The notes under the pieces are model-generated. The model was not told the origin of the DNA, did no database searches, and worked only from the letters and a program-made list of their open reading frames with translations. A stretch of DNA of 64,000 nucleotides, taken from positions 1,922,001-1,986,000 of the forward strand of contig NZ_OX336253.1 of the NCBI RefSeq assembly GCF_946902045.1, given 5' to 3'. Numbering within the stretch: position 1 is the stretch's first letter; each line of letters opens with the position of its first letter. Positions 46,799 through 56,765 of this stretch are shown piece by piece. A program made the translations under genes and the position numbers. The DNA is from Neisseria sp. Marseille-Q5346 (GTDB lineage Bacteria; Pseudomonadota; Gammaproteobacteria; Burkholderiales; Neisseriaceae).

Positions 46799-47572
46799 AT
46801 GTTGAAAAAATGGAATAAAAAATATTGGGCCGGCATGGGCGTGATTTTGGCGTTGACCGGCTGTACTTCTGTAGCGGATATGGTTGGCTACGATACTGCG
46901 ACTTTGAATGAAGACGCGGCTAAAAGTTACTCACAAGTCATCCAAAAAGCGCGTGGTCAAAAAGTTTTGGATGTTTCATCTCCAACTGCTCAACGCGTTC
47001 AACGCGTGTTTGCACGTCTGCGTCCTCATGCTGAGCGCGCCAACAAAACCGGCGTGCCTTTCAACTGGCAGATGAACGTTATCCGCAGTGATGAAATGAA
47101 CGCATGGGCAATGCCGGGCGGTAAAATGGCCGTGTACACCGGCATAGTAGAAAAATTGAAGCTGACGGATGCTGAAATTGCCGCTGTTGTCGGCCATGAA
47201 ATGACCCATGCTTTGTTAGAGCACAGTAAAAAAGCTTTGGGCGGACAAGTATTGACCGGTTTAGGTGGTTCTATTTTGGCCAGCTCGACCGGTGTGGATG
47301 GTGATTTGGTCGGCTTGGGTGCAGATTTGTTGGCGACCAAACCGTTCTCACGCCATCAGGAAAGCGAAGCGGATGCCGGCGGTGTGCGTTTGATGGCTGA
47401 AGCAGGCTACAACCCTGAGGCTGCGGTAAGCGTGTGGGAAAAAATGAACAAAGTACAGGGCGGCAGCTCATTGTCTATTTTGTCGACCCACCCGACCAAT
47501 CAGGCGCGTATCAATGCAATCCGCAAAATGTTGCCTGAAGTAATGCCGATTTATCAGAAAAACAAACGTTAA
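46799..47572 (+). CDS. M48 family metalloprotease, lipoprotein (LoiP/YcaL-like)
   Basis: 257 residues. A lipobox ends at Cys22 (LALTGC). The zinc motif HEMTH is at 133-137 (His133, Glu134, His137), with the third ligand in HQESEADAGG. The small soluble M48 domain matches the LoiP/YcaL/YggG group, envelope quality-control proteases acting in the periplasm at a membrane. The conserved MPGGKMAVYTGI segment is present. Confidence 0.9.
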   Translation: MLKKWNKKYWAGMGVILALTGCTSVADMVGYDTATLNEDAAKSYSQVIQKARGQKVLDVSSPTAQRVQRVFARLRPHAERANKTGVPFNWQMNVIRSDEMNAWAMPGGKMAVYTGIVEKLKLTDAEIAAVVGHEMTHALLEHSKKALGGQVLTGLGGSILASSTGVDGDLVGLGADLLATKPFSRHQESEADAGGVRLMAEAGYNPEAAVSVWEKMNKVQGGSSLSILSTHPTNQARINAIRKMLPEVMPIYQKNKR

Positions 47573-47589
47573 TTCGATGTATTGATGAT

Positions 47590-47629
47590 TTTGCCGGTTT
47601 GAACAGATGATTCAAACCGGCAAAGTTTT
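47590..47629. terminator. Non-DUS hairpin terminator
   Basis: TTTGCCGGTTTGAA pairs with TTCAAACCGGCAAA around a 7-base loop, followed by GTTTTA. It lies between the convergent M48 and DMP19-like genes. Confidence 0.88.
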
Positions 47630-47635
47630 ATGGTT

Positions 47636-48136
47636 TCAGTCTGACAGTTTGGCAAATTTATCCCAATTTGCTTGAACGTAGGCTGCTGCGGTTTCCAAGT
47701 CTTCGTCGGCAACGTCATAATAATCGCCGTCAAGCTCTTCAAAATTGGGAAAAGCTTTGCGGATTTCGTCGAAATCCCTTTGCTCATCTGCCATTTTTTC
47801 AATGGCTTCGCCGTGTTTTTCGTACAAGGCTTTGGCTTTGTCTAAGATTTTCGGTATCGGTTTGATGCGCCAGCGGCGTAGGCTGTCGGCAACCGGATTG
47901 CCGAAGATGTATTCTCCGTATCCTGAAGCGATAAGCTGTACGAAGCCGCCTTCTTGAATTTGGCTGTCGAGGTAGCAAAGGGCGGTCAATGTATGCTGTT
48001 CGTCGTTGAGGCCGGACATTTCCTCGTCGCCTGCCTGTTCGGTGTGATCCAAATAGGCTGCGCTGAGTGTATAAAGAAATGAAGCGGAATCGGAAGTATC
48101 GAAATCTTGGAGGCGGAGCAGGGTAGTCATCATCAT
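47636..48136 (-). CDS. DMP19-like DNA-mimic protein (DUF4375 family)
   Basis: About 166 residues, strongly acidic, especially the C-terminal half (NFEELDGDYYDVADEDLETAA). The core EGGFVQLIASGYGEYIF plus the DYYDVADEDL end match the DMP19/DUF4375 pattern. N. meningitidis DMP19 is a DNA mimic that binds the repressor NHTF. Three consecutive ATGs (48136, 48133, 48130) follow a DUS, with no clear Shine-Dalgarno, so the exact start is open. Regulation of a transcription factor is inferred from the named family only. Confidence 0.78.
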   Translation of the reverse strand: MMMTTLLRLQDFDTSDSASFLYTLSAAYLDHTEQAGDEEMSGLNDEQHTLTALCYLDSQIQEGGFVQLIASGYGEYIFGNPVADSLRRWRIKPIPKILDKAKALYEKHGEAIEKMADEQRDFDEIRKAFPNFEELDGDYYDVADEDLETAAAYVQANWDKFAKLSD

Positions 48137-48243
48137 CAAAGGCCGTCTGAAAAAAGTGATTATATAATGTTTTCAGTCTGAACCTATCGGCCGTTTTGCT
48201 TTACAATATCGGAAGATAAGAAAACATAGTGAGGAACCAAACC

Positions 48244-48441
48244 ATGAGTACACAGTCTGAAAAAAACGTTGTAGTCATCAAGCCGCAGGATTTGCCGCTG
48301 CATTGCTCCGGTCCTAATCATGAAACATGGAACGGCCATCCGCGCGTGTTCTTGCCGATTCAGTCCAACAGCGAGATTGAATGCCCGTATTGCGGCACTT
48401 ATTACCGTCTTGATGGCGAGATTCCGCATCACCATTACTAA
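48244..48441 (+). CDS. Zinc-finger (zf-CHCC) protein
   Basis: 65 residues from MSTQSEKNVV; GAGGAA lies before the ATG. Likely zinc ligands Cys21, His32, Cys47 and Cys50 (ECPYCGTYYRL) match the short zf-CHCC family related to the NDUFS6/NUMM subunit of complex I. It ends in a histidine-rich PHHHY. It is followed after three bases by a lipoprotein gene, so the two are probably co-expressed. Confidence 0.85.
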   Translation: MSTQSEKNVVVIKPQDLPLHCSGPNHETWNGHPRVFLPIQSNSEIECPYCGTYYRLDGEIPHHHY

Positions 48442-48444
48442 TCT

Positions 48445-48801
48445 ATGCCTATGTTGAACAAAATCATCTGCGCTTTGTGCGTGAGTTTGTGCGCTGCGTG
48501 CGGTTCGTATAAGGCCGTGCGTCCAGACGCGCCGTTACCGATCATTGCACAGGCGCAGACGTATTCTGTCCGTTATCAATCCGCACAAGGTCGGACGATT
48601 ACTGCAATTTATATCAACAGCCACAGCCCGATGATGGTTGAGCTGCGTGAAGGCAATACGGTTGAGAAACTGGCGCAAGTCCGCTTGCGGAGTCAGGGCG
48701 TCGAGTACGCCAATCCAAGCTCGCGTTGGCAGATTGGCGACGGGTTTGCCGTGCTGATTCGCGGTGGGAAAGAAGTTGTATTTAAAGAGATTGTGGAATA
48801 G
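48445..48801 (+). CDS. Small hypothetical lipoprotein
   Basis: 118 residues. A signal with lipobox CAAC gives lipidated Cys19 from the first ATG; the second ATG two codons later gives Cys17. The mature part has beta-strand-like sequences (YSVRYQSAQGRTITAIYIN, MMVELREGNTVEKL) and ends in VVFKEIVE. The size and strand pattern resemble small lysozyme-inhibitor-like lipoproteins, but I cannot assign it. Confidence 0.65.
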   Translation: MPMLNKIICALCVSLCAACGSYKAVRPDAPLPIIAQAQTYSVRYQSAQGRTITAIYINSHSPMMVELREGNTVEKLAQVRLRSQGVEYANPSSRWQIGDGFAVLIRGGKEVVFKEIVE

Positions 48802-48807
48802 GGCGGT

Positions 48808-49842
48808 TTAGCCTTTAGCTAAATATTTGATTAAAGGTTTGGGCAAGCCATAATCTGCCAAATGTTCCGCTGATATCCAAAGGCCGTCTGAAAGATGTTC
48901 AGACGGCCTTTGTTGCGTCTGAAAAGGGGTAATCATCAATAAACGGTGGGTCAGGCGGTGGGTAAACGTGGTTTGTTCTTCAAGGCCGTCTGAAGTAATA
49001 CCGAAGCGTTTGGCGTAGGCATACAAATCGTCTAATTTTTCAAAACAGGGTACGCAATACAGACCGCCCCAAATGCCTTTGGCAGGGCGTTTTTCAAGCA
49101 ATAATGCGCCGTCAGTGTTATGGATAATCAGCCAGTAAAGCGGTAGGGTTTGCACTTCGGGAGCAGTTTTTTTGCGGGGCAGCTCGTCAATGCGGTTTTG
49201 TTTTTTTGCTTCGCAGATGTCTGCCATAGGGCATTGATGGCACAAAGGTTTTGTTCGTTTGCAGACGGTTGCACCCAAGTCCATCAGCCCTTGTGTATAG
49301 GCAGGCATATCAGCGTTTTCAGATGGTAGCAGGCTTTCGGCAAGTGTCCAAAGCGCGTTTTCAAATTTTTTATCTTGCGGATTGCCGTCTTTGGCAAAGA
49401 CACGGCAGAGAACGCGTTTGACGTTGCCGTCCAAGATAGTTTCGCGTCGGTTGAAAGCAAAGGCAGAAATGGCGGCGGCGGTACTTCTGCCTACGCCGCA
49501 GAGCGTTTCTAAGTCTTTGCGTTCGGATGGAAAGATACCGCCGAATTGTCCGACGACTTGTTGCGCGGCTTTGTGCAGATTGCGTGCACGGCTGTAATAG
49601 CCCAAGCCTGCCCATAGGGATAAAACCTCGTCTTGCGGCGCAGCGGCAAGCGATTGCACGGTTGGGAATTTGGCTAAGAAACGCGGATAGTAGTCCAATA
49701 CGGTAGCAACCTGTGTTTGTTGGAGCATGATTTCTGAAAGCCAGACGGAATAAGGGTCTTTGACCTGCCAAGGCAAGTCGTGACGGCCATGCTGCCGTTG
49801 CCAATCGATGAGTCGTCGTGCGAAGGATGTGGGTGTGTTCAT
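48808..49842 (-). CDS. mutY: A/G-specific adenine glycosylase
   Basis: Removes adenine mispaired with 8-oxoguanine. 344 residues. Glu37 (WLSEIMLQQTQ) and Asp138 (ILDGNVKRVL) fall at the E. coli catalytic positions. The helix-hairpin-helix is LCGVGRSTAAAI. 4Fe-4S cysteines are 194, 201, 204 and 210. The C-terminal NUDIX-like domain recognises 8-oxoG. Several DUS lie inside the 3' half, some as a close inverted pair (about 48880-48910). Confidence 0.95.
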   Translation of the reverse strand: MNTPTSFARRLIDWQRQHGRHDLPWQVKDPYSVWLSEIMLQQTQVATVLDYYPRFLAKFPTVQSLAAAPQDEVLSLWAGLGYYSRARNLHKAAQQVVGQFGGIFPSERKDLETLCGVGRSTAAAISAFAFNRRETILDGNVKRVLCRVFAKDGNPQDKKFENALWTLAESLLPSENADMPAYTQGLMDLGATVCKRTKPLCHQCPMADICEAKKQNRIDELPRKKTAPEVQTLPLYWLIIHNTDGALLLEKRPAKGIWGGLYCVPCFEKLDDLYAYAKRFGITSDGLEEQTTFTHRLTHRLLMITPFQTQQRPSEHLSDGLWISAEHLADYGLPKPLIKYLAKG

Positions 49843-49881
49843 TAATATTTGCCGTTTAATTATTTATTTTTAAAACAATGA

Positions 49882-49894
49882 GTTATATTATAAC
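49882..49894. promoter_or_regulatory. 13-base palindrome upstream of the alcohol dehydrogenase gene
   Basis: GTTATATTATAAC is a perfect palindrome about 21 bases upstream of the -35 element. Possible regulator site; factor unknown. Confidence 0.35.
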
Positions 49895-49914
49895 ATTATA
49901 AATAATAATCAGAA

Positions 49915-49943
49915 TTGACTTATTAGGTGGAGGGGTATATAAA
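49915..49943 (+). promoter_or_regulatory. Sigma-70 promoter of the alcohol dehydrogenase gene
   Basis: TTGACT (49915-49920) and TATAAA (49938-49943) are spaced by 17 bases. The start would be near 49950, 55 bases before the ATG. Confidence 0.65.
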
Positions 49944-50004
49944 TATAGTTAACGTGGATTTACGCTGTATTGTTAGAGTTTATTAACTGCTCAAGGAGAT
50001 TCAC

Positions 50005-51045
50005 ATGAAAGCAATGGTTTATCATGGCGCAAACGACATCCGTTTCGAAGAAAAACCTCGCCCTCAAATTATCGATCCGACCGATGCAGTCGTCAAAATC
50101 GTTAAAACCACGATTTGCGGTACTGACTTGGGTATTTGGAAGGGTAAAAACCCTGAAGTTGCCGATGGTCGCATTCTCGGTCATGAGGGCATTGGTATTG
50201 TAGAAGAAGTCGGCGATGCTGTAAAAAACATCAAAGTCGGTGATAAAGTCATTATTTCATGTGTCAGCAAATGCTGTACTTGCGACAACTGTAAAATCCA
50301 ACTTTATTCACACTGCCGCAACGGCGGTTGGATCTTGGGCTATATGATTGACGGCACTCAGGCCGAATACGTCCGTACGCCTTATGCAGACAACAGCTTG
50401 GTTCCGCTGCCTGACAACGTCAACGAAGAAGTTGCCCTGCTGTTGAGCGATGCCTTACCGACCGCCCACGAAATCGGCGTGCAATATGGCGATGTGAAAC
50501 CTGGCGATACTGTATTCATTGCAGGTGCCGGCCCTGTCGGTATGTCTGCGCTGCTGACTGCGCAACTGTATAGCCCTGCCGCCATCATTGTTTGCGATAT
50601 GGACGAAAACCGCTTGAAACTGGCGAAAGAATTGGGCGCGACCCATACCATCAACCCTGCTTCCGGTGATGTAAGCAAGCAAGTTGCCGACATTGTTGGC
50701 GAAGACGGAGTAGATTGCGCCATTGAAGCGGTCGGTATCCCTGCGACTTGGAATATGTGTCAAGACATCGTGAAACCCGGCGGCCATATCGCTGTGGTTG
50801 GCGTACATGGTCAATCCGTTGATTTCAAACTGGAAAAACTGTGGATTAAAAACCTTGCCATTACTACCGGCCTGGTTAACGCCAATACCACCGAAATGCT
50901 GATGAAAGCCATTTCCAGCAGCTCAGTGGATTACACCAAAATGATGACCCACCATTTCAAATTCAGCGAATTGGAAAAAGCTTACGATGTGTTCAAACAC
51001 GCTGCTGAAAACCAAGCCATGAAAGTGGTTTTGGAAGCGGATTGA
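50005..51045 (+). CDS. Zinc-dependent alcohol dehydrogenase
   Basis: 346 residues of the medium-chain dehydrogenase family. Catalytic zinc region: Cys38 (TTICGTDLG), His60-Glu61 (ILGHEGIG). Structural zinc: Cys90, Cys93, Cys96 and Cys104. The NAD fold motif is FIAGAGPVGMSA. CAAGGAGA precedes the ATG. The strong promoter and palindromic site suggest regulated high expression. Probable ethanol or other alcohol-aldehyde interconversion; the substrate is not fixed. Confidence 0.9.
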   Translation: MKAMVYHGANDIRFEEKPRPQIIDPTDAVVKIVKTTICGTDLGIWKGKNPEVADGRILGHEGIGIVEEVGDAVKNIKVGDKVIISCVSKCCTCDNCKIQLYSHCRNGGWILGYMIDGTQAEYVRTPYADNSLVPLPDNVNEEVALLLSDALPTAHEIGVQYGDVKPGDTVFIAGAGPVGMSALLTAQLYSPAAIIVCDMDENRLKLAKELGATHTINPASGDVSKQVADIVGEDGVDCAIEAVGIPATWNMCQDIVKPGGHIAVVGVHGQSVDFKLEKLWIKNLAITTGLVNANTTEMLMKAISSSSVDYTKMMTHHFKFSELEKAYDVFKHAAENQAMKVVLEAD

Positions 51046-51074
51046 TTTGAAAATTGCTTAATATGCCGTTAATT

Positions 51075-51107
51075 AAAGGCCGTCTGAACATTCAGACGGC
51101 CTTTTTG
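51075..51107. terminator. Paired-DUS hairpin terminator
   Basis: Compact inverted DUS pair between the convergent alcohol dehydrogenase and trmA genes. Confidence 0.88.
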
Positions 51108-51114
51108 TATGGTT

Positions 51115-52197
51115 TTATTTTTTCTTCAACCAAACGCCGCTTTCGATATGGTGGGTAAATGGGAATTGGTCGAACAGGGCGACGCGTTCGATGGTATGGG
51201 TTTGACAGAGCGTGTCGAGATTGGCACGCAGGGTCTCAGGGTTGCAGGAAATATAGAGGACGTTGTCGAATCGGGCAACCAATTTGAGCGTCTCATCATC
51301 AATGCCGGCGCGAGGAGGATCGACAAAAATAGTTGAAAAATCATAGTTTTTCAAGTCGATGCTTTGTTCTTGCAGGCGGCGGAATTCGCGGTTTTGCGTG
51401 TAGGCCTCGGTAAATTCTTCCGCAGACAGGCGGGCGATTTTAAGATTGGTAATTTGGTTGGCTTCAATATTCCATTGGGCGGCGTTGACGGAGGTTTTAG
51501 ATACTTCGGTCGCCAACACTTGATTGAAATGTTGCGAAAGCGGCAGGGTGAAATTGCCGTTGCCGCAGTACAACTCAAGCATGTCTTTGCCTAAGTTTTG
51601 CGCAGCATCACACGCCCAAGTCAGCATTTTTTGGCACACTTGGGCATTGGGTTGGGTAAAGCTGCCCTCGATTTGACGATAGCGGAAGGTTTTGCCGTTG
51701 ACTTCCAACGCTTCGGTCACAAAATCTTGGCTTAATACGATTTTTTGTCCGCGGCTGCGGCCGATGATGTGGATGCCCAAATTGTGTGCCAACTCTTGCG
51801 CGGCTTGTTGCCATGCTTCGTTCAGCTTCTTGTGGTAAATCATGGTTACCAGCATTTCGCCGCTTAAAGTGGACAAAAATTCGACGGCGTACCAGCGGTT
51901 TTTCAGCTCGGGATGATTGGACGCGGCTTCAATCAATTTCGGCATCAAGGTATTGATGGATTCGGACGCGGCAGGAAATTGGTCGCAACGGATCAGGCTT
52001 GCCCCGCTTGCCTTTTGCCCGCGCTCAAACATGGCGTAAAACATTTCGCCGCCTTCATGCCAGATGCGGAACTCGGCACGCATTCTGTAATGCTGTTCCG
52101 GAGATTCAAAGACTTCGATTTCAGGGAAATCCAGTCCTTGGAAAAGTTGCTGAAGATATTGCTTTTTGTCGGCTAGTTGTTGCTGGTAGGCAGTCAT
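51115..52197 (-). CDS. trmA: tRNA (uracil-5-)-methyltransferase
   Basis: Makes ribothymidine at tRNA position 54. 360 residues. SAM motif [14 protein letters not shown], the [10 protein letters not shown] motif, nucleophile Cys318 (YISCNPETL) and general-base Glu352 (HHIESGVW) agree with E. coli TrmA, which also methylates tmRNA. It lacks the N-terminal TRAM domain of RumA, supporting TrmA. Confidence 0.95.
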   Translation of the reverse strand: MTAYQQQLADKKQYLQQLFQGLDFPEIEVFESPEQHYRMRAEFRIWHEGGEMFYAMFERGQKASGASLIRCDQFPAASESINTLMPKLIEAASNHPELKNRWYAVEFLSTLSGEMLVTMIYHKKLNEAWQQAAQELAHNLGIHIIGRSRGQKIVLSQDFVTEALEVNGKTFRYRQIEGSFTQPNAQVCQKMLTWACDAAQNLGKDMLELYCGNGNFTLPLSQHFNQVLATEVSKTSVNAAQWNIEANQITNLKIARLSAEEFTEAYTQNREFRRLQEQSIDLKNYDFSTIFVDPPRAGIDDETLKLVARFDNVLYISCNPETLRANLDTLCQTHTIERVALFDQFPFTHHIESGVWLKKK

Positions 52198-52255
52198 TGG
52201 GGCAGTCTTTCAGAAAATAATGGCGAATTATAATATAGTTGGCGCAAAGATACGA

Positions 52256-52291
52256 AAGGCCGTCTGAAACATCGGTTTCAGACGGCCTTTG
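52256..52291 (-). terminator. Paired-DUS hairpin after pta
   Basis: Compact inverted DUS pair with A/T flanks, 24 bases beyond the pta stop. Confidence 0.85.
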
Positions 52292-52314
52292 ATTTCAAAG
52301 CATCAGCTTGTCAA

Positions 52315-53817
52315 TCAGCCTTGCATTTGTTTGGCTTGAACGGCAGTCAGGGCGATGGTGAAGACGATGTCTTCAATCAATGCGCCGCGGGACAAGTCGT
52401 TAACCGGTTTACGCAAACCTTGCAACAACGGGCCTACGCTCAGGACGTTGGCGCTGCGTTGTACGGCTTTGTAAGTACAGTTGCCGGTATTGAGGTCTGG
52501 GAAAACCAAAACGGTTGCTTGACCGGCAACAGCGCTGCCCGGAGCTTTGGATTGGCCGATAGATGGAACGGTAGCCGCATCGTATTGCAACGGGCCTTCG
52601 ATGGCCAAATCAGGGCGTTTTTCATTAGCCAGTTTGGTTGCTTCTATCACTGCATCGACATCAGGGCCGCTGCCTGAGTTGATGGTAGAGTAGGAAATCA
52701 TGGCCACTTTTGGATCGATACCGAAAGCTTTGGCGCTGTCGGCAGATTGGATAGCGATGTCGGCCAGTTGTTCCGGAGTTGGGTTCGGATTAACCGCGCA
52801 GTCGGCAAATGCCAATACTTGGTTAGGCAGCAACATGAAGAATACGCTGGATACAAGGCTTGCACCCGGAGCGGTTTTAATAAGTTGCAGGGCAGGGCGG
52901 ATGGTGTTGGCAGTGGTGTGGACTGCACCGGAAACCAAACCGTCTACGTCGTTTTGAGCCATCATCATGGTACCGAGTACGACGGTATCTTGCAGCTGTT
53001 TGCGTGCATCTTCAGGAGTCAGGCCTTTGGATTTGCGCAATTCGCACATCGGCTCAACGTATTGTTCAACCAAAGTAGCAGGATCAATGATTTCCAAAGA
53101 ATCAGGCAGGGAAATGCCGCGTTCTTTAGCAACGGCTTCAACTTCTTCTCGGGTAGCCAACAGTACGCAACGGGCGATGCCTTTTTCGTGACAGATAGCA
53201 GCGGCAGCGACGGTGCGTGGTTCGGCGCCTTCAGGCAGAACGATACGCATATCGGCTTTGCGTGCGAAATCGATCAGGTTGTAACGGAATTGAGCTGGAG
53301 ACAGGCGTTTGGCTTCGCGTTTGGCCAAAGCGGAGACATCTTGCAGTTTGTCGCTGGAGCCGAAGAAAGTCAGGCCGGTTTGCTCGGCAACTTGTGCGCC
53401 TAAAGCAGCGGCTGCGCCGTCAATGATGAAACCTTCCAATAAGCCCGAGGAGTTGGTGTAGAGCTGTTTGGTGAGGTTTAATTGTTGGGCGATGGCGGCC
53501 GCGTCAGTATTGTCGGATTTCAGCGCCAATACAACGCCTGCGTCCAAAGACAACGCCAATTCGACGTTTTTGCCTGCCAAGAACAATTTGTCTGCATCAG
53601 GAGTGATGCCTTCGATAACGAGGTTATCTGCATTCAATGCTGCAACTTTACCGACAAGTGCGTCAAACCAGTCGTCGCTCTTACCTTGAGCCAACAGGGC
53701 TTCTGTAGTGGAGTCAACGGCTTGGAAAACTTGCGCATTCAATGCCGCTGCAAATGCTTTTGCCGCTGCATCGGCGCTCAAGCCGGTAGATACCGGTGCG
53801 ATTAAGATTTTTGCCAT
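52315..53817 (-). CDS. pta: Phosphate acetyltransferase
   Basis: Converts acetyl-CoA and phosphate to acetyl phosphate in overflow metabolism. 500 residues, shorter than the roughly 700-residue E. coli enzyme because the N-terminal P-loop-like region is reduced (about 1-120). A DRTGG-like region is followed by the PTA_PTB catalytic domain ([20 protein letters not shown] onward, with [16 protein letters not shown] and [17 protein letters not shown]). AGAGGACAC precedes the ATG. No ackA gene is adjacent. Confidence 0.94.
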   Translation of the reverse strand: MAKILIAPVSTGLSADAAAKAFAAALNAQVFQAVDSTTEALLAQGKSDDWFDALVGKVAALNADNLVIEGITPDADKLFLAGKNVELALSLDAGVVLALKSDNTDAAAIAQQLNLTKQLYTNSSGLLEGFIIDGAAAALGAQVAEQTGLTFFGSSDKLQDVSALAKREAKRLSPAQFRYNLIDFARKADMRIVLPEGAEPRTVAAAAICHEKGIARCVLLATREEVEAVAKERGISLPDSLEIIDPATLVEQYVEPMCELRKSKGLTPEDARKQLQDTVVLGTMMMAQNDVDGLVSGAVHTTANTIRPALQLIKTAPGASLVSSVFFMLLPNQVLAFADCAVNPNPTPEQLADIAIQSADSAKAFGIDPKVAMISYSTINSGSGPDVDAVIEATKLANEKRPDLAIEGPLQYDAATVPSIGQSKAPGSAVAGQATVLVFPDLNTGNCTYKAVQRSANVLSVGPLLQGLRKPVNDLSRGALIEDIVFTIALTAVQAKQMQG

Positions 53818-53925
53818 TTTGTGTCCTCTCTTTCGTTAATTGTAGAAGGGTGTTGCTGTGGCGCAGCTGATGCTGCATTTTAATACTTCAGGATTGAAGT
53901 TTCTTTAATGTATTCACGGTCATGT

Positions 53926-53937
53926 TGACATATGTCA
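53926..53937. promoter_or_regulatory. 12-base palindrome upstream of pta
   Basis: TGACATATGTCA is a perfect palindrome about 109 bases upstream of the pta start. Possible operator; factor unknown. Confidence 0.3.
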
Positions 53938-53978
53938 TCAGGCCGTCTGAAAAGTATAAACGCAATGGGCTAAATTCA

Positions 53979-55055
53979 TCAATCCCCCATTGCCGCCAAA
54001 AGCTCGGCTTGATGCTCGGCAATCAGGGCATTGGTAATTTCTTCCAAATCGCCGTCCATCACAAAATCCAGTTTGTGCAGGGTAAGGTTGATGCGGTGGT
54101 CGGTCACGCGGCCTTGTGGGTAGTTGTAGGTGCGGATGCGTTCGCTGCGGTCGCCGCTGCCGATTAGGGATTTGCGTTCGGCGGCTTCTTTGGCTTGGGC
54201 TTCGCGTTTTTGCGCGTCGTTTAAGCGGGCGGCGAGGACTTTCATCGCCTGCGCTTTGTTCGCGTGTTGGCTGCGGCCGTCTTGGCATTCGACCACCATA
54301 CCTGTCGGCAAGTGGGTAATGCGGACGGCGGAGTCAGTTTTGTTGATGTGCTGACCGCCGGCACCGGATGCGCGGAAGGTATCGATGCGCAGGTCGGCGG
54401 AGTTCAGTTCAATGTCTTCCAGTTCGTCTGCTTCGGGCATGACGGCAACGGTACAGGCGGAAGTATGGATACGGCCTTGGCTTTCGGTCGCGGGGACGCG
54501 TTGTACGCGGTGGCCGCCGGATTCAAATTTTAGACGGCTGTATGCGCCCAAGCCGATAATGCGGGCGATGACTTCTTTATAGCCGCCCAATTCGCTTTCG
54601 TTGGCGGAAACGATTTCAACCTGCCAACGGTTGCGCTCGGCGTAGCGGCTGTACATACGCAGCAAATCGCCTGCAAACAGCGCGGCTTCGTCGCCGCCGG
54701 TACCGGCGCGCACTTCGATAAAGATGTTTTTGTCGTCGTCGGCGTCTTTGGGCAGTAGCAGTTTTTGCAATTCGGTATCGAGTTCGTCGATTTTGGCTTT
54801 TGCGGCTTCGATTTCTTCGGCGGCAAAGTCTTTCATTTCAGGGTCGGACAGCATTTCTTCGGCATCTGCCAAGTCGCTTTGCGCCAGTTGGTAGTTTTGG
54901 AAGACTTCGACGACGGGGGTCAGTTCGGCGTGTTCGCGTGTGAGTTTGCGGTAGTTGTCCATGTCGGACGTGGCTTCAGGCTGACCGAGCAGGTGCGTGA
55001 CTTCTTCCAGTCGGTCGCTGAGTTGTTGTAGTTTTTCTAAGATAGACGGCTTCAT
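53979..55055 (-). CDS. prfA: Peptide chain release factor 1
   Basis: Terminates translation at UAA and UAG. 358 residues from [10 protein letters not shown]; the longer frame upstream has no site. The codon-recognition tripeptide Pro188-Ala-Thr190 is in RVPATESQG, and the catalytic Gly233-Gly234-Gln235 is in [13 protein letters not shown] rather than SPF identifies RF1 and not RF2. hemK (prmC) is not adjacent here. Confidence 0.97.
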   Translation of the reverse strand: MKPSILEKLQQLSDRLEEVTHLLGQPEATSDMDNYRKLTREHAELTPVVEVFQNYQLAQSDLADAEEMLSDPEMKDFAAEEIEAAKAKIDELDTELQKLLLPKDADDDKNIFIEVRAGTGGDEAALFAGDLLRMYSRYAERNRWQVEIVSANESELGGYKEVIARIIGLGAYSRLKFESGGHRVQRVPATESQGRIHTSACTVAVMPEADELEDIELNSADLRIDTFRASGAGGQHINKTDSAVRITHLPTGMVVECQDGRSQHANKAQAMKVLAARLNDAQKREAQAKEAAERKSLIGSGDRSERIRTYNYPQGRVTDHRINLTLHKLDFVMDGDLEEITNALIAEHQAELLAAMGD

Positions 55056-55157
55056 AAATTTTCCAAAATACGGATGCCGTCGAGTGGTCTGCAACGGCGA
55101 AATAAGGAGTCATTATAATGGGTTTGAATGAAAATTCAAAAAGATATGATGGATTGG

Positions 55158-55201
55158 AAAGGCCGTCTGAAACCTGTTTTTAAGTTTCAGACGGCCTTTT
55201 T
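55158..55201 (-). terminator. Paired-DUS hairpin after the Nramp gene
   Basis: Extended inverted pair (GGCCGTCTGAAAC ... GTTTCAGACGGCC) with a T/A-rich flank. Confidence 0.85.
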
Positions 55202-55210
55202 TATATGGGC

Positions 55211-56479
55211 TTATTTAGGCGCAGCCAAGATGCCTGTTTGGTTCAGTAGGAACAAAACGGTAAAGCCGGTCAAATAAATCAAACCGATAATGGCGAGGAA
55301 GTTCATGCCCATCGTCAGTTTGTGGCGTTTGTCGCCTTTGACGAGGCGGTAGTTCAACCAAGCGAACACTGGGGCGGCAACGAAAGCGGTGATCATGGCG
55401 AATTTGAGCAGCTCGGCCATTGCGCTGTTGAACCAGAAAATCACTGCCAAGCCTGAGCCTGCGACCCAGACGTTCCAAGCAAACAGTTCGACATTGCCGG
55501 TTTTGTTTTTGCCGCGCAGCAGGCGTACCGGTTCGGCAATCGCGCGCGCGTAGCCGTCTACTACGGTAATGGTGGTGCCGTACATACAGGCAAAGGCGAT
55601 AAATGCCACCAGCGGACGCGACCAGTCGCCGATGGTAACGGCGTACATATTAATCAGTTGGCCAACATATTTGCCGCCCGCCATTTGCACTTCCTCGCCG
55701 TTGCCGTATTGTACATATGCACCCAAGGCGAGGAAAACGACCGCCAAAATCGCGCTGGTAATGTAGCCGACGTTGAAGTCGAAAATACCGTCGCGGTAGC
55801 TGGAAGGGTTGATGCGTTGTTTTTCGGTTACCCACAAAGAGTTGATGGCGGAAATTTCAATCGGCGCAGGCATCCAGCCCATCAGTGCGATGAGGAAGCC
55901 CAAGCCTGCCAGTGTCCACGGGGTAGGCTCGATAAAGTCGGGTTTCATCTGCATGCCACGAGACATGGCCACGGCGGCTGCGGCGACGGTGGCGATGGTC
56001 AGGCTGACGATGATGATTTTGGAAACGTTGTCCAATGCTTTATAGCGGCCGCTTGCCAAAATCAGCAGGCAGGAAACCATAATCATGGCGGACACCATGC
56101 CGGCATCGAAAGTCAGTGATGGGATCGCCATTTTGACGATGGCGGCGGTAACGATGGCGACCGCGCCGGCATTAATCGTTGCCGATGCAATACACAAAAT
56201 CAAAAATACCCACAAATAAACACGGCTTTTTTCGGCATAGCCTTCAATCAGGCTTTTGCCCGTATCCAGCGTGTAATGTGCGCTGAAGCGGAAAAACGGG
56301 TATTTGAACAGGTTGGTCAGAATAATGATCAGCGCAAGCTGCCAGCCGTAAAGTGCGCCTGCCTGCGTGGAGGCAATCAGGTGCGAGCCGCCGACTGCTG
56401 CCGAAGCCATCATGATACCCGGGCCGAGAGCATTGATTTTGCTCTTCCAGGTGGAAGCGTGTGTATGTTGTTCAGCCAT
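55211..56479 (-). CDS. Nramp-related metal transporter, non-canonical
   Basis: 422 residues with eleven or so membrane helices. The Nramp fold is recognisable from the start (LGPGIMMASAAVGGSHLIASTQAGALYGW). The metal-site motifs of canonical MntH are not: DPGN in helix 1 is replaced by AAVGGSH, and the helix-6 MPH region reads WMPAPIE. Such divergent Nramp-related proteins may move other ions, so manganese uptake should not be assumed. It stands alone with DUS on both sides. Confidence 0.85.
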   Translation of the reverse strand: MAEQHTHASTWKSKINALGPGIMMASAAVGGSHLIASTQAGALYGWQLALIIILTNLFKYPFFRFSAHYTLDTGKSLIEGYAEKSRVYLWVFLILCIASATINAGAVAIVTAAIVKMAIPSLTFDAGMVSAMIMVSCLLILASGRYKALDNVSKIIIVSLTIATVAAAAVAMSRGMQMKPDFIEPTPWTLAGLGFLIALMGWMPAPIEISAINSLWVTEKQRINPSSYRDGIFDFNVGYITSAILAVVFLALGAYVQYGNGEEVQMAGGKYVGQLINMYAVTIGDWSRPLVAFIAFACMYGTTITVVDGYARAIAEPVRLLRGKNKTGNVELFAWNVWVAGSGLAVIFWFNSAMAELLKFAMITAFVAAPVFAWLNYRLVKGDKRHKLTMGMNFLAIIGLIYLTGFTVLFLLNQTGILAAPK

Positions 56480-56765
56480 AATTAGTTTCCGCCTTTTTCA
56501 GACGGCCTTATTATCAAAAAAAGGCATATTTTAACGTAAATAAAAAGTTTGCCCAATAATATGCGTAATACTTTTTATCAATCAAAGGGAAAATACGGTG
56601 TTAAAAAGCTGAGATGACTGAGTGAACGATATTTTGTGCCAAAAACATTTTTTCAGACGGCCTTGTATCGCTTTTTATTCATGAATATGGGGTAGGAAGG
56701 GCAGAGTGTGTCGGTTTGGAAACGAAATGGCAGGGCGAGGTTTTTGATGCCTTGAAGTCGGTATA

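Noticed and set aside
50005..51045. Glutathione-dependent formaldehyde dehydrogenase (AdhC) of the NmlR system
   Set aside because: Length (346 residues), motif spacing and absence of an nmlR gene fit a general zinc alcohol dehydrogenase rather than the class III enzyme.
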